Part shown: positions 31,501 to 40,812 of the stretch, piece by piece
How the letters are laid out: the number at the start of each line of letters is the position of its first letter
Position numbering within the stretch: the stretch's first letter is position 1
Assembly (NCBI RefSeq): GCF_000210295.1
Contig: NC_026738.1
Coordinates: 682,001-746,000, forward strand
Length of the DNA stretch: 64,000 nucleotides
DNA from: Trypanosoma brucei gambiense DAL972
Lineage: Eukaryota; Euglenozoa; Kinetoplastea; Trypanosomatida; Trypanosomatidae
Direction: 5' to 3'
Translations under genes and position numbers: made by a program
The notes under the pieces: generated by a model
Told to the model about the DNA's origin: nothing
The model's input: the letters and a program-made list of their open reading frames with translations, nothing else
The model's database searches: none

Positions 31501-32608
31501 TGAATCATACACTTACATACCCTTCACAGAAACGCCTTACGAGGACACGTGGCGCCTCTCTGTTTATTGCGATACGGACGATGTCGCTATCGCCCCCATT
31601 AATGGAAGCAAGTCCGAATGGTATTGCACAACTTCTTCGGGCGAATGGGCGGGTAAACCCCTTTCTATTCAGTTAGACACAAAGGGAAGGATGGTTGCGG
31701 TTGCCAGCAGCCCAGGTTCGTTTCTCCGCGTGCGGCTTTTCAATGCCAAGGGAAAGAAGCTAGAGGGTATTGATGCGTACTGGAATGCGGAGGCGTCTGT
31801 GGAATACAAAAGTCAGGGAGCCGTTACCGTGCAAGTAGAGGGAATGGTACGTACGGAAAATGGCCAGGAACCGGCACGTGGCCTGAAAGTAGATGTGTTC
31901 ATTTTTACGGAAAACAAGTGTACAGTCCAACATGTGGACTTTCCCGCTTCGCCAAGCAGTTTATTACATCCGACAAAAACAACACCTATAGAGCTTCTGC
32001 GCTACCCGGTTGAGGTGGTCGAAAACGACGCCCCCTTCGCCACTTTGGATCAGACGGATGACGATGAGGAAGACGCAACCTGCGATGAAGATGATAGTTA
32101 TGAAAGCAAGGAATTGGAGTTGAAAGAAACCCTTGAGAGGCGCAATACCGAGAATGCCAAACTGTTGGACCGTATTGCCGAGCAACAGCGTGAACTGCAG
32201 GAACTGCGAATGCTTCAGAATATGCTACCCTCTAGTGCAACACATAATGAGAGTCCTGGTAGCGGTAGTCCTAATGACACGAGGATAAACAGTGGAATGA
32301 ATCAAGTGAATTCAAAGAAGGATAACATATCGAGGAAAGGTGATAGGAATGGTGCCGCTGCCTCTTCAAATGGTTCTCCCGTGAGTTCGAAAGCCATATC
32401 CCCGTCTCATTTCCCACAAAGTGGTGGTGGAGGCGTTTCACGGTCCATGAGGGAGGCAATTGAGCGATCACTAGTGACACTCAACCGCCTTGAGTGTCAC
32501 ACCGAACCTCCAAAAGCTGGGGAATGGGGTGCTATACGCAACGAGGTGAAGGAGCTCCGTAAGCTACTCGGCCTTGCCCTTAGCCAGGAAAGTCTTGTTA
32601 GAACTTAA
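28589..32608 (+). CDS. KIN-E: Orphan kinesin with ARM repeats and calpain-III-like domains (KIN-E type)
   Basis: This 1339-residue kinesin starts at the first ATG; the frame reaches back to a GTG at 28556. The motor domain (about residues 8-350) has VRIRPLNERE, an intact P-loop GQTGSGKT (94-101), SSRSH, DLAGSER, HINKSLSALGNV and IPYKDSKLT. Unlike the decayed homologue at 9.7 kb, it should be active. Armadillo-like helical repeats follow (about 440-660; for example GGLQHLVHFV, GVEALTRLL, GGIDLLIDVLF). Two calpain domain III-like beta modules come next (about 700-850 and 860-1110, with FYLYVSRPTDVAFMI near the start). A short coiled coil lies near residue 1200. This architecture matches T. brucei KIN-E, which is reported to act in the flagellum, to use its calpain-like modules for flagellar targeting, and to place FLAM3 and control cell shape. 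Identification is from architecture and length as I recall them. Confidence 0.9.
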   Translation: MSKAAVSRPRVYVRIRPLNEREKREGNGELICHGDQRMRDTLFVRKDESGAELQTRFDCVFDRDATQANIFDTIGPEVLNTLFSGYNASIFAYGQTGSGKTYTMEGDHSKPERLGVTPRLVRAIFERFKGNPDISRPVCEVSLVQIYQEKIQDLLAGQKQLEIHMDRTGQYIARDATWTRVRSLEESMKLYKKASEMRTTSSTDMNLVSSRSHMIMMMKLQWDEPSLPGSHAQLNLVDLAGSERIALSGATGDLMKEAIHINKSLSALGNVVSKLVEQAKHKGRRVHIPYKDSKLTYLLQSSIGGSNLIHFILAVSCSALWRSETNSTIEFGKRALQLVLRPVRNAIDYTRLAEMEEMIERMRSHIASLEEALRDKSSEAAEFLKLKQIPQDGDEGPGKFSDSRGRRQRKKLKMQTELARIMANLPETFDDLTSHCVLFPESKGSFRELGGLQHLVHFVDRSASTFYRSNAAQTIASVLDDKGRDMFVEIDGVEALTRLLHIKEERCKEAACVALEAVCRGSLKNKQSLSPAVYTELVDLIYSYPNQQVQEAACTAVATIVDLYPEARRTFERLDIVPKLLETIRNTPEEVVNLIKSATNCIGRLSHGDPEMQDVIASFGGIDLLIDVLFSNAGTRDHQVPILASYALVNLCCSNEQNLDIAQDHPRYGEVKFRLLEGLARAFGVNTAREGFGRATAHETGSPFPYYGVTIVDKWSFTSSGGRPIFSTFMDNPQFYLYVSRPTDVAFMIQDVLYETRMLKKKKNNTVYMGLALFEGDPELAKAGLKQVDFHGRMVEIGKYTSNCENVLHCTLQPSEVPYVVVPFTSQRGRQTEFALSAFADSSIELTAVPEQVGWVRTVLDGCWTEFTGRGGDGFDWRCNPQISIQPKENCRCVFVLSYLSLDQQRAYSRDEEAEEQNTRPRLYGRLFTNSNGEKRYLKALVPLPQKSTFVASNSFASNSYITTSANLTAGESYTYIPFTETPYEDTWRLSVYCDTDDVAIAPINGSKSEWYCTTSSGEWAGKPLSIQLDTKGRMVAVASSPGSFLRVRLFNAKGKKLEGIDAYWNAEASVEYKSQGAVTVQVEGMVRTENGQEPARGLKVDVFIFTENKCTVQHVDFPASPSSLLHPTKTTPIELLRYPVEVVENDAPFATLDQTDDDEEDATCDEDDSYESKELELKETLERRNTENAKLLDRIAEQQRELQELRMLQNMLPSSATHNESPGSGSPNDTRINSGMNQVNSKKDNISRKGDRNGAAASSNGSPVSSKAISPSHFPQSGGGGVSRSMREAIERSLVTLNRLECHTEPPKAGEWGAIRNEVKELRKLLGLALSQESLVRT

Positions 32609-32701
32609 GGTTGGTAGAGGGATGAAGTAAACTGCGTCTCGTATATTTTTTTTTTTTCTGTTTTTGTTCGCGTATATAGACACAGTGGTTCACACACACA
32701 C

Positions 32702-32737
<36 letters not shown>

Positions 32738-34091
32738 ACTCCGAATAAACATGCGCATCATATATATGTTTATATACGCTATGGGAAGATGGGAAGGGTA
32801 TCCGTTTGACTTAGGGTGTTTTATCTTTCTTTTTTTATATTATTTTTTTTAAAAAATAGTATGTGCCAACTGCAGGACGTTATTTTGGGGGTAATGAACG
32901 TTCTTGCGCGAAAAAAAAAGTTGGGAAGGAGTAAACATTTTACATGTCACACCTCCGTCTCCGATTGTACGGCGGGGAGTGCTGTCGCCCGCATTCATTT
33001 TTCCACAGCTTTTTTCCCTCCTGATAGAGCACAGATATACATATGTACATATATATATATATATATCAAAGACATATGTGTACGGCAGCTCGTGTCGATT
33101 TGTGTACCCCACTGAAGGGAGTGTAGATAAGGTGAGTTCTTGCGTGTTTTCTTGCTGATTTATTTTAATTTGTGTGCGAGAGGATTTACGGTAATTTTTT
33201 CGACCGCTGAAGTGGTCGTTATTCCCCTTTCTTCGTTCTTTAACCGTTCCCTCCTTTTTTTTTTGCCTAACTTTCCCTTCTTCACGAATTTCTTAAGGGG
33301 TTTCCTCATACATGCTCGCTTTTGCTGTTTTCGTATTTACATGTACGTGTATGCACATGACGCTTTCCCTTTTTTCCTCCTTTAAACCTGAAAGAGTCCG
33401 TAGGAAGAGATGAAAGAGAGTAAGGAATAATAATTGCAACAATACAGTGAAGGAAAAGGGTAGGACGGAAGGAAAAGAGAGGGGGGGGGTGCCTAAAAAA
33501 GCGAGCAAAGAGGTAGCAACTTCTTCAGGCACTTGACATGTTAACAATACTGAGGGGAGAGGAGTGCATGAGGAAAGCGGAAGGGAAGAGTGTGAACGCT
33601 TATATATATATATATATATATATATGTTGCTAATAATGTGTTGTGGAATGTACTGGTGCATACAGTTCACTTACAACTCTCCCGTTTGCTTTTGACTTTC
33701 AACCGTTAGTTATTACCCTCGCCCAAGATGGGAAAAGTATACGTACTGGCGTGATTTTGGGAGTTACAGAAAGAAAGCGCGTGTACAACCGCCGATATAT
33801 TACGCTCTCTCTATCTCTCTCTTTGTCTGTGTGTGTGTGTGTTTGTGATACGCTTGTGCGTTCGTTTCTTTTCTTTTTGTTGTTGCAAAGGTTGTTAAGT
33901 TGCTGCGCTTTGTACTACCGCCACAGTGGCGTACGGGCTTGGGGGGAGCTACGCAACCAAAGGCCCTCCGTTTTCACATTATTCACAACACTATATTGCG
34001 GCGAAGAAATAGATAAGCGGCTGCGCACATATAGGAATATAGATATACTTAGATATATACGTTCCGTGGTCGTGTGAAATTCAAGGCGAGA
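32609..34091. other. Intergenic region with dinucleotide repeats, no gene
   Basis: This 1.5-kb spacer contains a CA tract (32691-32735), TA tracts (33048-33066, 33601-33625), a TG run near 33830 and T/A-rich stretches. An open frame at 33643-34077 has a low-complexity Ser/Leu/Cys segment from the CT/GT repeats and is not convincing. Confidence 0.55.
32691..32735 (+). repeat. (CA)n dinucleotide tract
   Basis: A 45-nt CA repeat with one G interruption lies just downstream of the kinesin stop codon, in its probable 3' UTR. Confidence 0.9.
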
Positions 34092-36899
34092 ATGAGACAC
34101 TGCCATATTATTCGGTATGATTCATTTCGGTCTGTCCGTAACGACATCGGGCATCTCTTCTCACCCTTCAAGGACGCTAAATCTCTTCAGGAAGCAATGC
34201 GTCGCCACATAATAAAGGTTCCATCGCGTTATGCAGATACACCGCGTCAGCGCATGAGTTGGTTCCGTGGTAGCATTAGTCTCATTCTCAGCGAGGCCGC
34301 CCGGCGGGGCAGTCATGCCGTGTCTCGAGCAACAATGGAATTGCTGGTGGAACAGTCAGAACAGCTACAACTGAGGGTTGTGGATCCGATGTGGGTGAAA
34401 AACGCATTCGCGACGTGCACGAATGCTGATGAAATGCGTGTGATCGAGCAAATAATTCAAAAATTCCATGATAAGCAGTGCACTGATGGTGAAACAAAAC
34501 GAGGTTTATCGCAACAACATCAGAAGGATGGTGCTCCACTACCACCAGCATTATCAAATAGTACCGGTGGCTTTGATAGTGCGGAAGGCAGTGTTTCTTT
34601 ACTTGGTGACTATTCGGGGTTTGCCCTGGATTCTCTTAGTAGGCAACGTGTGAACAGTGTGACTGCGCCAAATACTTCGTTCTCTCGTTACTTCATTCGC
34701 CAAGGCCTCGTTGCGGATGAAGCGGAACTAATGGAACTATTTAGGGCTATGATTGGGCGTAGACCCGCAGCTTTTCGGGTACACACCTCCCAGATGTACG
34801 GAGCCGCCACGGCGGAAATCATAAGTGGACGCCCTGGAATTGAACCACTACACTGGCTTCCAAAGGAGTGCGCTGCCTTTGTTATGCACGACTCCCCGAA
34901 CGTACCGCATTCTGTGCTTCTTGCTAACCGCCAGTTGCTACATACCCTCGCCAGTGAACACCTCATTTCCTTTCAGTCAACTTCAAGTATGTTACCTGTG
35001 CTTCTTCTTGATCCCCGACCTGGAGACGCAGTTTTAGATCTCTGTGCGTCACCAGGGAACAAAACATCCCTGGTGCTTGACTACGTATCTTCACTCAGAT
35101 CCACTTCGTTACCTTCATCGAACCCACACTTTCATCACGGGTGCATTGTCGCGAACGACGTCTCACCCCCTCGGAGCCGTCAGTTGGCGCAGAGGTTACG
35201 TAATAGCAGCCCCACCGTTGCCGTCACTCAGTTTCATGGCCAGTCTTTGCCACTTGAAACTGGAGCTTCTGGAGGCAATAAATACAACAAGATTCTCGTA
35301 GACGCACCGTGCAGTGGTGAGGGTCGCATGCAACGTGACGCCATGTCGTGGCGCATGTGGCATCCACTACGAGGATTGCAATTTATGCAAACGCAACTAC
35401 GGTTGCTCCGTCGTGCGGTGAATTTGTGTTCGGTTGGGGGACACATTGTGTACTCAACGTGCACACTTAACCCTCTTGAGGATGAAGCAGTAATCGCGGC
35501 AGTTTTACGTGATGGTGCAGTGGAGTTGGTGGAGCCTCCACGGGAATTACGGGAGAAGAGCGGTTGGCGGTTTAGCCGTGGGTTACGGCGCTGGGTTGTA
35601 CCTTCTCGCGCCGGGGGGTTTCTGAATACGTTAGCTGAAGCGGAGGCAAAGGGGGAAGGCAACCCGACTACTTTGACAGATCTCTTCCCTTACGAAGGGA
35701 ACGAGAAAATTCAATCGGCACTTGAGTCTTGCTGCTTGAGGGTGATGCCGCATTGTAATGGAGGGGCCGAAGGCTTTTTCGTTGCATTGCTGAGGAAATT
35801 ACCTGTCAACCTGAATCAACTTTCGCCCACCAACCACGCCAGCAGATACGGGACCGTCAAGGTGGAAGGTACCGAGGATCCCGTGAGGGGAAATTCATCC
35901 ACAGGCGCACTTACATGTGGATCTGTATTACACACCTACGGTGTGGCCAAGCTGGCGGCGGGAAATATGTTGTTGCAAAGGCTCCTTGGCGGTTTTTTTA
36001 GCAACAATACTTGTCAGCTGGAGTTCTTTTTCTCCAAATGCAATCTTTGTGCTGCTTGGAAGGAGGGTCATGGACTCATCATCTTATCTAACGCTACGTG
36101 GTCCCATCTCGATGCAACTCCTTCTTCGCTTTGCTCTAAGTCAGAGTTGTTGGAACTTGGAACAACCGTTATCGAGGCAGAAACCGGAAATTTAACTGCA
36201 GTGGGCGCATATCTTTTGCGCCCTTACGCAACATCACGTGTGCTGAAGCTCCCACTACTGCAGTTGCAATGGCTTTTGTCTAATCAGGTGTTGAAGATAA
36301 ACGAGCATCAGATGGATCCAACTGTTTTGGCGCGGCGACTGGTTGCGGGTGTGGGCGGCACATCAAGTGACATTAACATGCAACAACATCAATTAACGGT
36401 GCCTTGGGTAAGAGATATAATGAATGTTGTTGGGAAACAAGAGGGAAATTTCATCGTCTGCTACTCCCCGTCGTCGGGAGACGTTTGTGACAGCGGAAGC
36501 TTTCACAAGAGTAATGATGCCTGCGGGCTACTTTCTATCAGCATTCCCGTCATTGTGCGAAGGACACCTTCAGTAGAACTGCATTTGTCATTATTTCATG
36601 ATGCACGGCAACTCTGTAGGGCTGTGATTGGTCGTGTCCTTTCCCACAGGAAAAGAGCTGATTCACCGGATGGGGAGAAGAGCGCTCTACAACTTGGTTC
36701 TCGTTTTAACGCGAGCGCAACTCTTGGTATTACGGACCTTGAGGGACGGCGGCTAACACCGCAAGGGCAGAAACGCAAGCTTTACAGCCCAAACCTTTCA
36801 ATATACCCCGTCACAGGGAGCGGCATGGTCGCCAGTACAGCTATCGAAGGAAATAGTGAGGGTGATCGCACAAAGGAGACGGATTACTTCATCCTGTAG
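34092..36899 (+). CDS. NSUN2: NSUN2/Trm4-like RNA (cytosine-5) methyltransferase
   Basis: This 935-residue protein transfers methyl from S-adenosylmethionine to C5 of cytosine in RNA, probably tRNA. The frame runs back to a GTG at 34074; the first ATG is at 34092. Motifs of the NOL1/NOP2/Sun family are all visible: LDLCASPGNKT (motif I, SAM binding), CIVANDVSPPR (motif II), ILVDAPCSGEGRMQRD (motif IV, Cys407), and GGHIVYSTCTLNPLEDEAV (motif VI, catalytic Cys457). The LNP-EDEAVI ending and the spacing fit NSUN2/Trm4 better than NSUN1 or NSUN5. An N-terminal region of about 230 residues and a long C-terminal half (residues 560-935) are also typical of NSUN2. The C-terminal region carries a VGAYLLRPYATSRVL segment. 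Both Cys are present, so it should be active. Confidence 0.87.
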   Translation: MRHCHIIRYDSFRSVRNDIGHLFSPFKDAKSLQEAMRRHIIKVPSRYADTPRQRMSWFRGSISLILSEAARRGSHAVSRATMELLVEQSEQLQLRVVDPMWVKNAFATCTNADEMRVIEQIIQKFHDKQCTDGETKRGLSQQHQKDGAPLPPALSNSTGGFDSAEGSVSLLGDYSGFALDSLSRQRVNSVTAPNTSFSRYFIRQGLVADEAELMELFRAMIGRRPAAFRVHTSQMYGAATAEIISGRPGIEPLHWLPKECAAFVMHDSPNVPHSVLLANRQLLHTLASEHLISFQSTSSMLPVLLLDPRPGDAVLDLCASPGNKTSLVLDYVSSLRSTSLPSSNPHFHHGCIVANDVSPPRSRQLAQRLRNSSPTVAVTQFHGQSLPLETGASGGNKYNKILVDAPCSGEGRMQRDAMSWRMWHPLRGLQFMQTQLRLLRRAVNLCSVGGHIVYSTCTLNPLEDEAVIAAVLRDGAVELVEPPRELREKSGWRFSRGLRRWVVPSRAGGFLNTLAEAEAKGEGNPTTLTDLFPYEGNEKIQSALESCCLRVMPHCNGGAEGFFVALLRKLPVNLNQLSPTNHASRYGTVKVEGTEDPVRGNSSTGALTCGSVLHTYGVAKLAAGNMLLQRLLGGFFSNNTCQLEFFFSKCNLCAAWKEGHGLIILSNATWSHLDATPSSLCSKSELLELGTTVIEAETGNLTAVGAYLLRPYATSRVLKLPLLQLQWLLSNQVLKINEHQMDPTVLARRLVAGVGGTSSDINMQQHQLTVPWVRDIMNVVGKQEGNFIVCYSPSSGDVCDSGSFHKSNDACGLLSISIPVIVRRTPSVELHLSLFHDARQLCRAVIGRVLSHRKRADSPDGEKSALQLGSRFNASATLGITDLEGRRLTPQGQKRKLYSPNLSIYPVTGSGMVASTAIEGNSEGDRTKETDYFIL

Positions 36900-37371
36900 A
36901 GTCACGTAAAGTGCCATTTTTCTCTACACGCTTGTGATTTTTCGAAAACCTAAATAAACAATAACTTATTGGTGGATTCCAAGGCTTCTTCAACTATTTG
37001 ACTGACCCATCTGCTTCCCACTTTATTGATATATATATATATATATATTTATATTTATTTATCTGCTTCTATGTCTCGCACTCCAAATAAAATTCTGTAC
37101 AGTACACAAGGGAATCTTATGGAACTAGCAAACCCCGATCCATGTTCTATTCACATGCACTGTAGACAGTAGTTTCACAAAGAGACGCACAATACCTGCA
37201 ACAATGTGTAGGGATCAAGCGACAAAGCAGTCTGTCATTCCCCCTCACAAGGGATAAGTGGAAAGGAGAGAATAACCAAAAAAAAAAAATAGTGTGCAGA
37301 GGTTAAACAGCAATTATTAAAAATACGAATCTCGTTAGGAATCACCCTTATTACATGAACGTAAATATGTA
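36900..37371. other. Intergenic region before the tandem repeat
   Basis: This 472-nt stretch runs from the methyltransferase stop to the left edge of the MATE tandem array. It contains a TA run (37028-37047) and no gene. The right boundary is where the three-fold repeated sequence begins. Confidence 0.55.
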
Positions 37372-37718
37372 AGTCATTGCTGTGGAAAGTACTTCTTACT
37401 GAGAATCCGAAAAGGCCATTGAGGGGAAGTGCCCTGTGGAGACACTATTGCCATGTACTGAAATCGGTTACAGTGCCAAGGTTTTGGGTGGTGCTAAGTC
37501 GTTAAAAGATTCATGCACTTGTGCTTTTGCCCTTTACTTTTCCATGTATGCTGTAGTATCATAGGCTGAAGGAGCTAGTTAGTGCAAAGGTGAAGGGAGG
37601 CGGTTGGTGTTGGTGCGCCACCTACATATCTCATAAGGAGGTGTGTGTCGCCTCTTAGATTGGGGCGGTGAGGTAAGCAAACTGAGGGCCACGGAAAGAG
37701 ACAGGAATACAAGGACGA

Positions 37719-39293
37719 ATGCAGACACTTTCGGCCTCTTTTGCGGCTGCTGCTGGCGTGTCGCATGAAAGTCTTCCTAGGCACGTTCCCACCCTCACAT
37801 TGCTGAAGCGCATACTTGTCTTGACTGTGAAGTTAAGCATTGCTCAGGTTGCTCAATTTTCGCTTGGAATAACTTTGCTTGCTGTTGTTGGGAAAATTGG
37901 TGTGAGGGAGTTGGGTGGCGCTTCGCTTGCGAACGGGCTAGTGAACGCCACAGTGTTTGCATTTGGTGCCGGTTTCTCTGGAGCCCTTGAAACTAAGCTT
38001 TCCCATACATTTAGCCGTAATCCAAAGGATAAGATGTACGGTGTCTACACTCTGCGGATGCTCATAATGCTCCTCATCACATTCGTACTACTTTCTCCGA
38101 CTATCCTTTTCTTGGACAGAGTGCTGGTGGCCATGGGACAAGATCCAGCTGTGATTGATTTCACGGGTGAGTTCTGTCGCTTGTCGATTTGGGGTAGTTT
38201 CTTCGCCATGTTGCTAGAGCTACTGCGTCGCTACTTCGCGTGCCAGCACCTTTCCACTTCCTTCTCTGTGAGTCTTGTTATTGGCGCTGTTGTGTACCCC
38301 TTTCTCCTCATTGGACTGGTTAAAGTGATGGGATTCTCTGGTGTTGCTGTTGGGTGGTCTCTTCTCATGATATGCACTACCACTGGGTTGGTGCTTTATG
38401 TTGTTGTGACTAAAAAGTATCTCGCTACCTGGGGCGGTATTGAGGATGCAATCTACCGTAATTGGGGACCCTTACTTAAGCTTGGTCTTTCATCAATGGC
38501 TATGATGCTCAGTGAGTGGGTCGCACTGGAGATAAACAGCATCTGCGCTGGCTTTGGCACGAAAGAGGAATTAGCTGCTTTTGGCATTACTTATCAAATG
38601 TCTGGTATTTGTTGGGCCATCACCTCTGGAACATTCATTGCTGCTTCTGTGTTAGTTGGTGGAGCAATTGGTGAGGAGAGACCGATGTTTGCTCGCCGTC
38701 TTGCCATTTTGTGTTTGGGGACTTCCGTCGCTATTTCGTTATGCAATGTTGCCATTCTTCTGGCCACTCGGAACCTATACCCGCGTATTTTTACCGATGA
38801 CGAGAAGGTGGTGGAGATTGTTGATTCCTTAATGAACTATGTGTTTGTTTATCATATTTTCGATGTGTTTCAGAGCTGCATGATGGGCGTGCTGCGTGGG
38901 TGCGGAATGCAGAAGCAAGGCGCCATTGTTATTTTTTTCGTCTACTCCGTCGTTGGTGTGCCACTAGGTCTTCTAATTTTCTTTTTCACTGGTTTTGGTA
39001 TACAGGCGTTGTGGCTCGGTCCCCTTGTTGGCGCCGCTGTAGTTGGCTTTCCAACGTATCTGTACATGATGATGCGTTACATCAAGTGGGATACGCTGAA
39101 ACCATCCGTGGAAGTATATGACAGTGATTTGGAAGAGGAGAGTGAGGAGAGCGGTGTTTTGGAGGGTGTGGCAAAGGTGAATGAACCCATTGGCACCGAA
39201 GGTGATGTAATAACTACTTTGTCCAGTAATGCCCCCACACGTGTTACGACCAACTCTACCGAGCAGGAAGATGTGAGTCGGCGACACCAGTAA
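37719..39293 (+). CDS. MATE-family transporter, copy A (intact)
   Basis: This 524-residue integral membrane protein has about 12 hydrophobic segments arranged as two six-helix halves, as in MATE (multidrug and toxic compound extrusion) carriers. MATE proteins export organic cations or metabolites in exchange for H+ or Na+. Family-like features include LGGASLANGLVNATVFAFGAG after helix 1 and IDFTGEFCRLSIWG. RRYFACQHLSTSFS in the first half recalls the QG-x-x-R region of the family. GVLRGCGMQKQGA in the second half matches the common GxLRGxGxQ motif. A hydrophilic, acidic and Ser/Thr-rich C-terminal tail of about 60 residues follows the last helix. Substrate is unknown. The neighbouring copy B is almost identical apart from the tail. 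Confidence 0.88.
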   Translation: MQTLSASFAAAAGVSHESLPRHVPTLTLLKRILVLTVKLSIAQVAQFSLGITLLAVVGKIGVRELGGASLANGLVNATVFAFGAGFSGALETKLSHTFSRNPKDKMYGVYTLRMLIMLLITFVLLSPTILFLDRVLVAMGQDPAVIDFTGEFCRLSIWGSFFAMLLELLRRYFACQHLSTSFSVSLVIGAVVYPFLLIGLVKVMGFSGVAVGWSLLMICTTTGLVLYVVVTKKYLATWGGIEDAIYRNWGPLLKLGLSSMAMMLSEWVALEINSICAGFGTKEELAAFGITYQMSGICWAITSGTFIAASVLVGGAIGEERPMFARRLAILCLGTSVAISLCNVAILLATRNLYPRIFTDDEKVVEIVDSLMNYVFVYHIFDVFQSCMMGVLRGCGMQKQGAIVIFFVYSVVGVPLGLLIFFFTGFGIQALWLGPLVGAAVVGFPTYLYMMMRYIKWDTLKPSVEVYDSDLEEESEESGVLEGVAKVNEPIGTEGDVITTLSSNAPTRVTTNSTEQEDVSRRHQ

Positions 39294-40465
39294 GGAGCGT
39301 ATGTGCAGAACCTTCACATTATTTAGTCTAAAGCAGCCTCATGTCGGCGTACTGTTGCTACCGTTGGTGTTAACTGTACAGATCCGGACGACGATGGAGT
39401 AGTGGTTTAGGAAGTTTTGGTCGTAATGTGAAAGGATTCGAGAAGGTAATCTGAGTAAATAGTGGATTGAGTCTGAAATGTGGCAGCTACTAGGGTTGTT
39501 AACGGAAGTACGTAATATTCTCCGACTCATGGAGCCATATTCAATGGTGAGTAATTGCGAATGACTTTTTTGCCGTTTGTGAAATTCTTTATTAAATGTA
39601 TTATACGGTTTGATGGTGTATTTGTTATACCTGTTATACTGTTTCTTTTAAAGCTATATTCTTCATTCTTCCTGTATATCGTGCCGTTACGTGGCTGTGA
39701 ATAAGCGGCCCTTGTTAATTAAGGTGCCTGTTGCTGCATTGGTGTCTTCCTTTCTTACAGTCACTTACTCTTTGCAGTCTCCGTAGACGTTTTGTGAGAT
39801 TTTTTGATTGCTGTGGTAATTGTAGCCAACACAATTCTTACGTTACCACATATATTTACACTACCAGGGTCATTACTTTATTTTCTCCCCCAATTTGCCA
39901 CTGCTGTATTCATTTTTTTTTTCTAACTCTGATCTGATAGTGATAGACATAAGCCACCAGGAGTTGATATTTTCCTCTATGACCCCACCCATTTCGGCAT
40001 ACAAAGTGTATGTGGTTGAATGGGATGTGTGATGCGATGTGTCTGTCACGATTGTAGTGCTCGACGTTAAGAGCGCATCAGGTGAATCCGGAAGTGATGA
40101 TGCTACCCCGTATATTCCAATAATATAATTTGTTATTCTTTTTAGTTATGAGATAGTTTTTCTAACGTTAGATGGTGCCTGCAGCGTGACGCGGCAACTG
40201 CTGTACTGTTTTTGTATGTTGGCAAGGTTGTTATAAAGAGTATGTCCCAGGGTGGGGGTATGCTTGTATTGGTGTAAATGACTCTCAATAACTGAGACGC
40301 AAAAGTGGAATGTAATTCACGACCCATCGCAGTTCCATATTGAATATGTTGCTTTTACTACTGTCGTACCGACACAGTGTTGTTGTCGCAGTGAGTCATT
40401 GTTGCATGTGGTTGAATACTTTCATATAATAACCACTGTGATGATGTGGTGCCACTAAAATTAAG
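39294..40465. other. 3' flank of MATE copy A inside repeat unit 1
   Basis: This 1.17-kb segment contains no gene I can support. Most of it is repeated after copy B. A patch at about 39545-39707 is unrelated to the corresponding patch in unit 2. Small minus-strand frames here recur in unit 2 only because the DNA is duplicated. Confidence 0.5.
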
Positions 40466-40812
40466 AGTCATTGCTGTGGAAAGTACTTCTTACTGAGAAT
40501 CCGAAAAGGCCATTGAGGGGAAGTGCCCTGTGGAGACACTATTGCCATGTACTGAAATCGGTTACAGTGCCAAGGTTTTGGGTGGTGCTAAGTCGTTAAA
40601 AGATTCATGCACTTGTGCTTTTGCCCTTTACTTTTCCATGTATGCTGTAGTATCATAGGCTGAAGGAGCTAGTTAGTGCAAAGGTGAAGGGAGGCGGTTG
40701 GTGTTGGTGCGCCACCTACATATCTCATAAGGAGGTGTGTGTCGCCTCTTAGATTGGGGCGGTGAGGTAAGCAAACTGAGGGCCACGGAAAGAGACAGGA
40801 ATACAAGGACGA

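Larger units (their letters stand above)
37372..40465 (+). repeat. Tandem repeat unit 1 (about 3.09 kb, MATE gene)
   Basis: The unit begins with AGTCATTGCTGTGGAAAG and recurs at 40466 and, truncated, at 43519. It holds a complete MATE gene with flanking UTRs. Units 1 and 2 are nearly identical over most of their length, which implies recent duplication or ongoing gene conversion. They differ in a patch of the coding region (37861-37885 against 40955-40979). They also differ in an unrelated segment of the 3' flank (about 39545-39707 against 42643-42760). Confidence 0.95.

Noticed and set aside
33643..34077. 144-codon open frame upstream of the methyltransferase
   Set aside because: It contains Ser/Leu and Cys/Val runs from CT and GT repeats and has no domain; likely 5' UTR.
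39339..39530. Minus-strand frame repeated identically after each MATE copy
   Set aside because: Its conservation is explained by the tandem duplication of the DNA, and no other minus-strand gene exists in the window.
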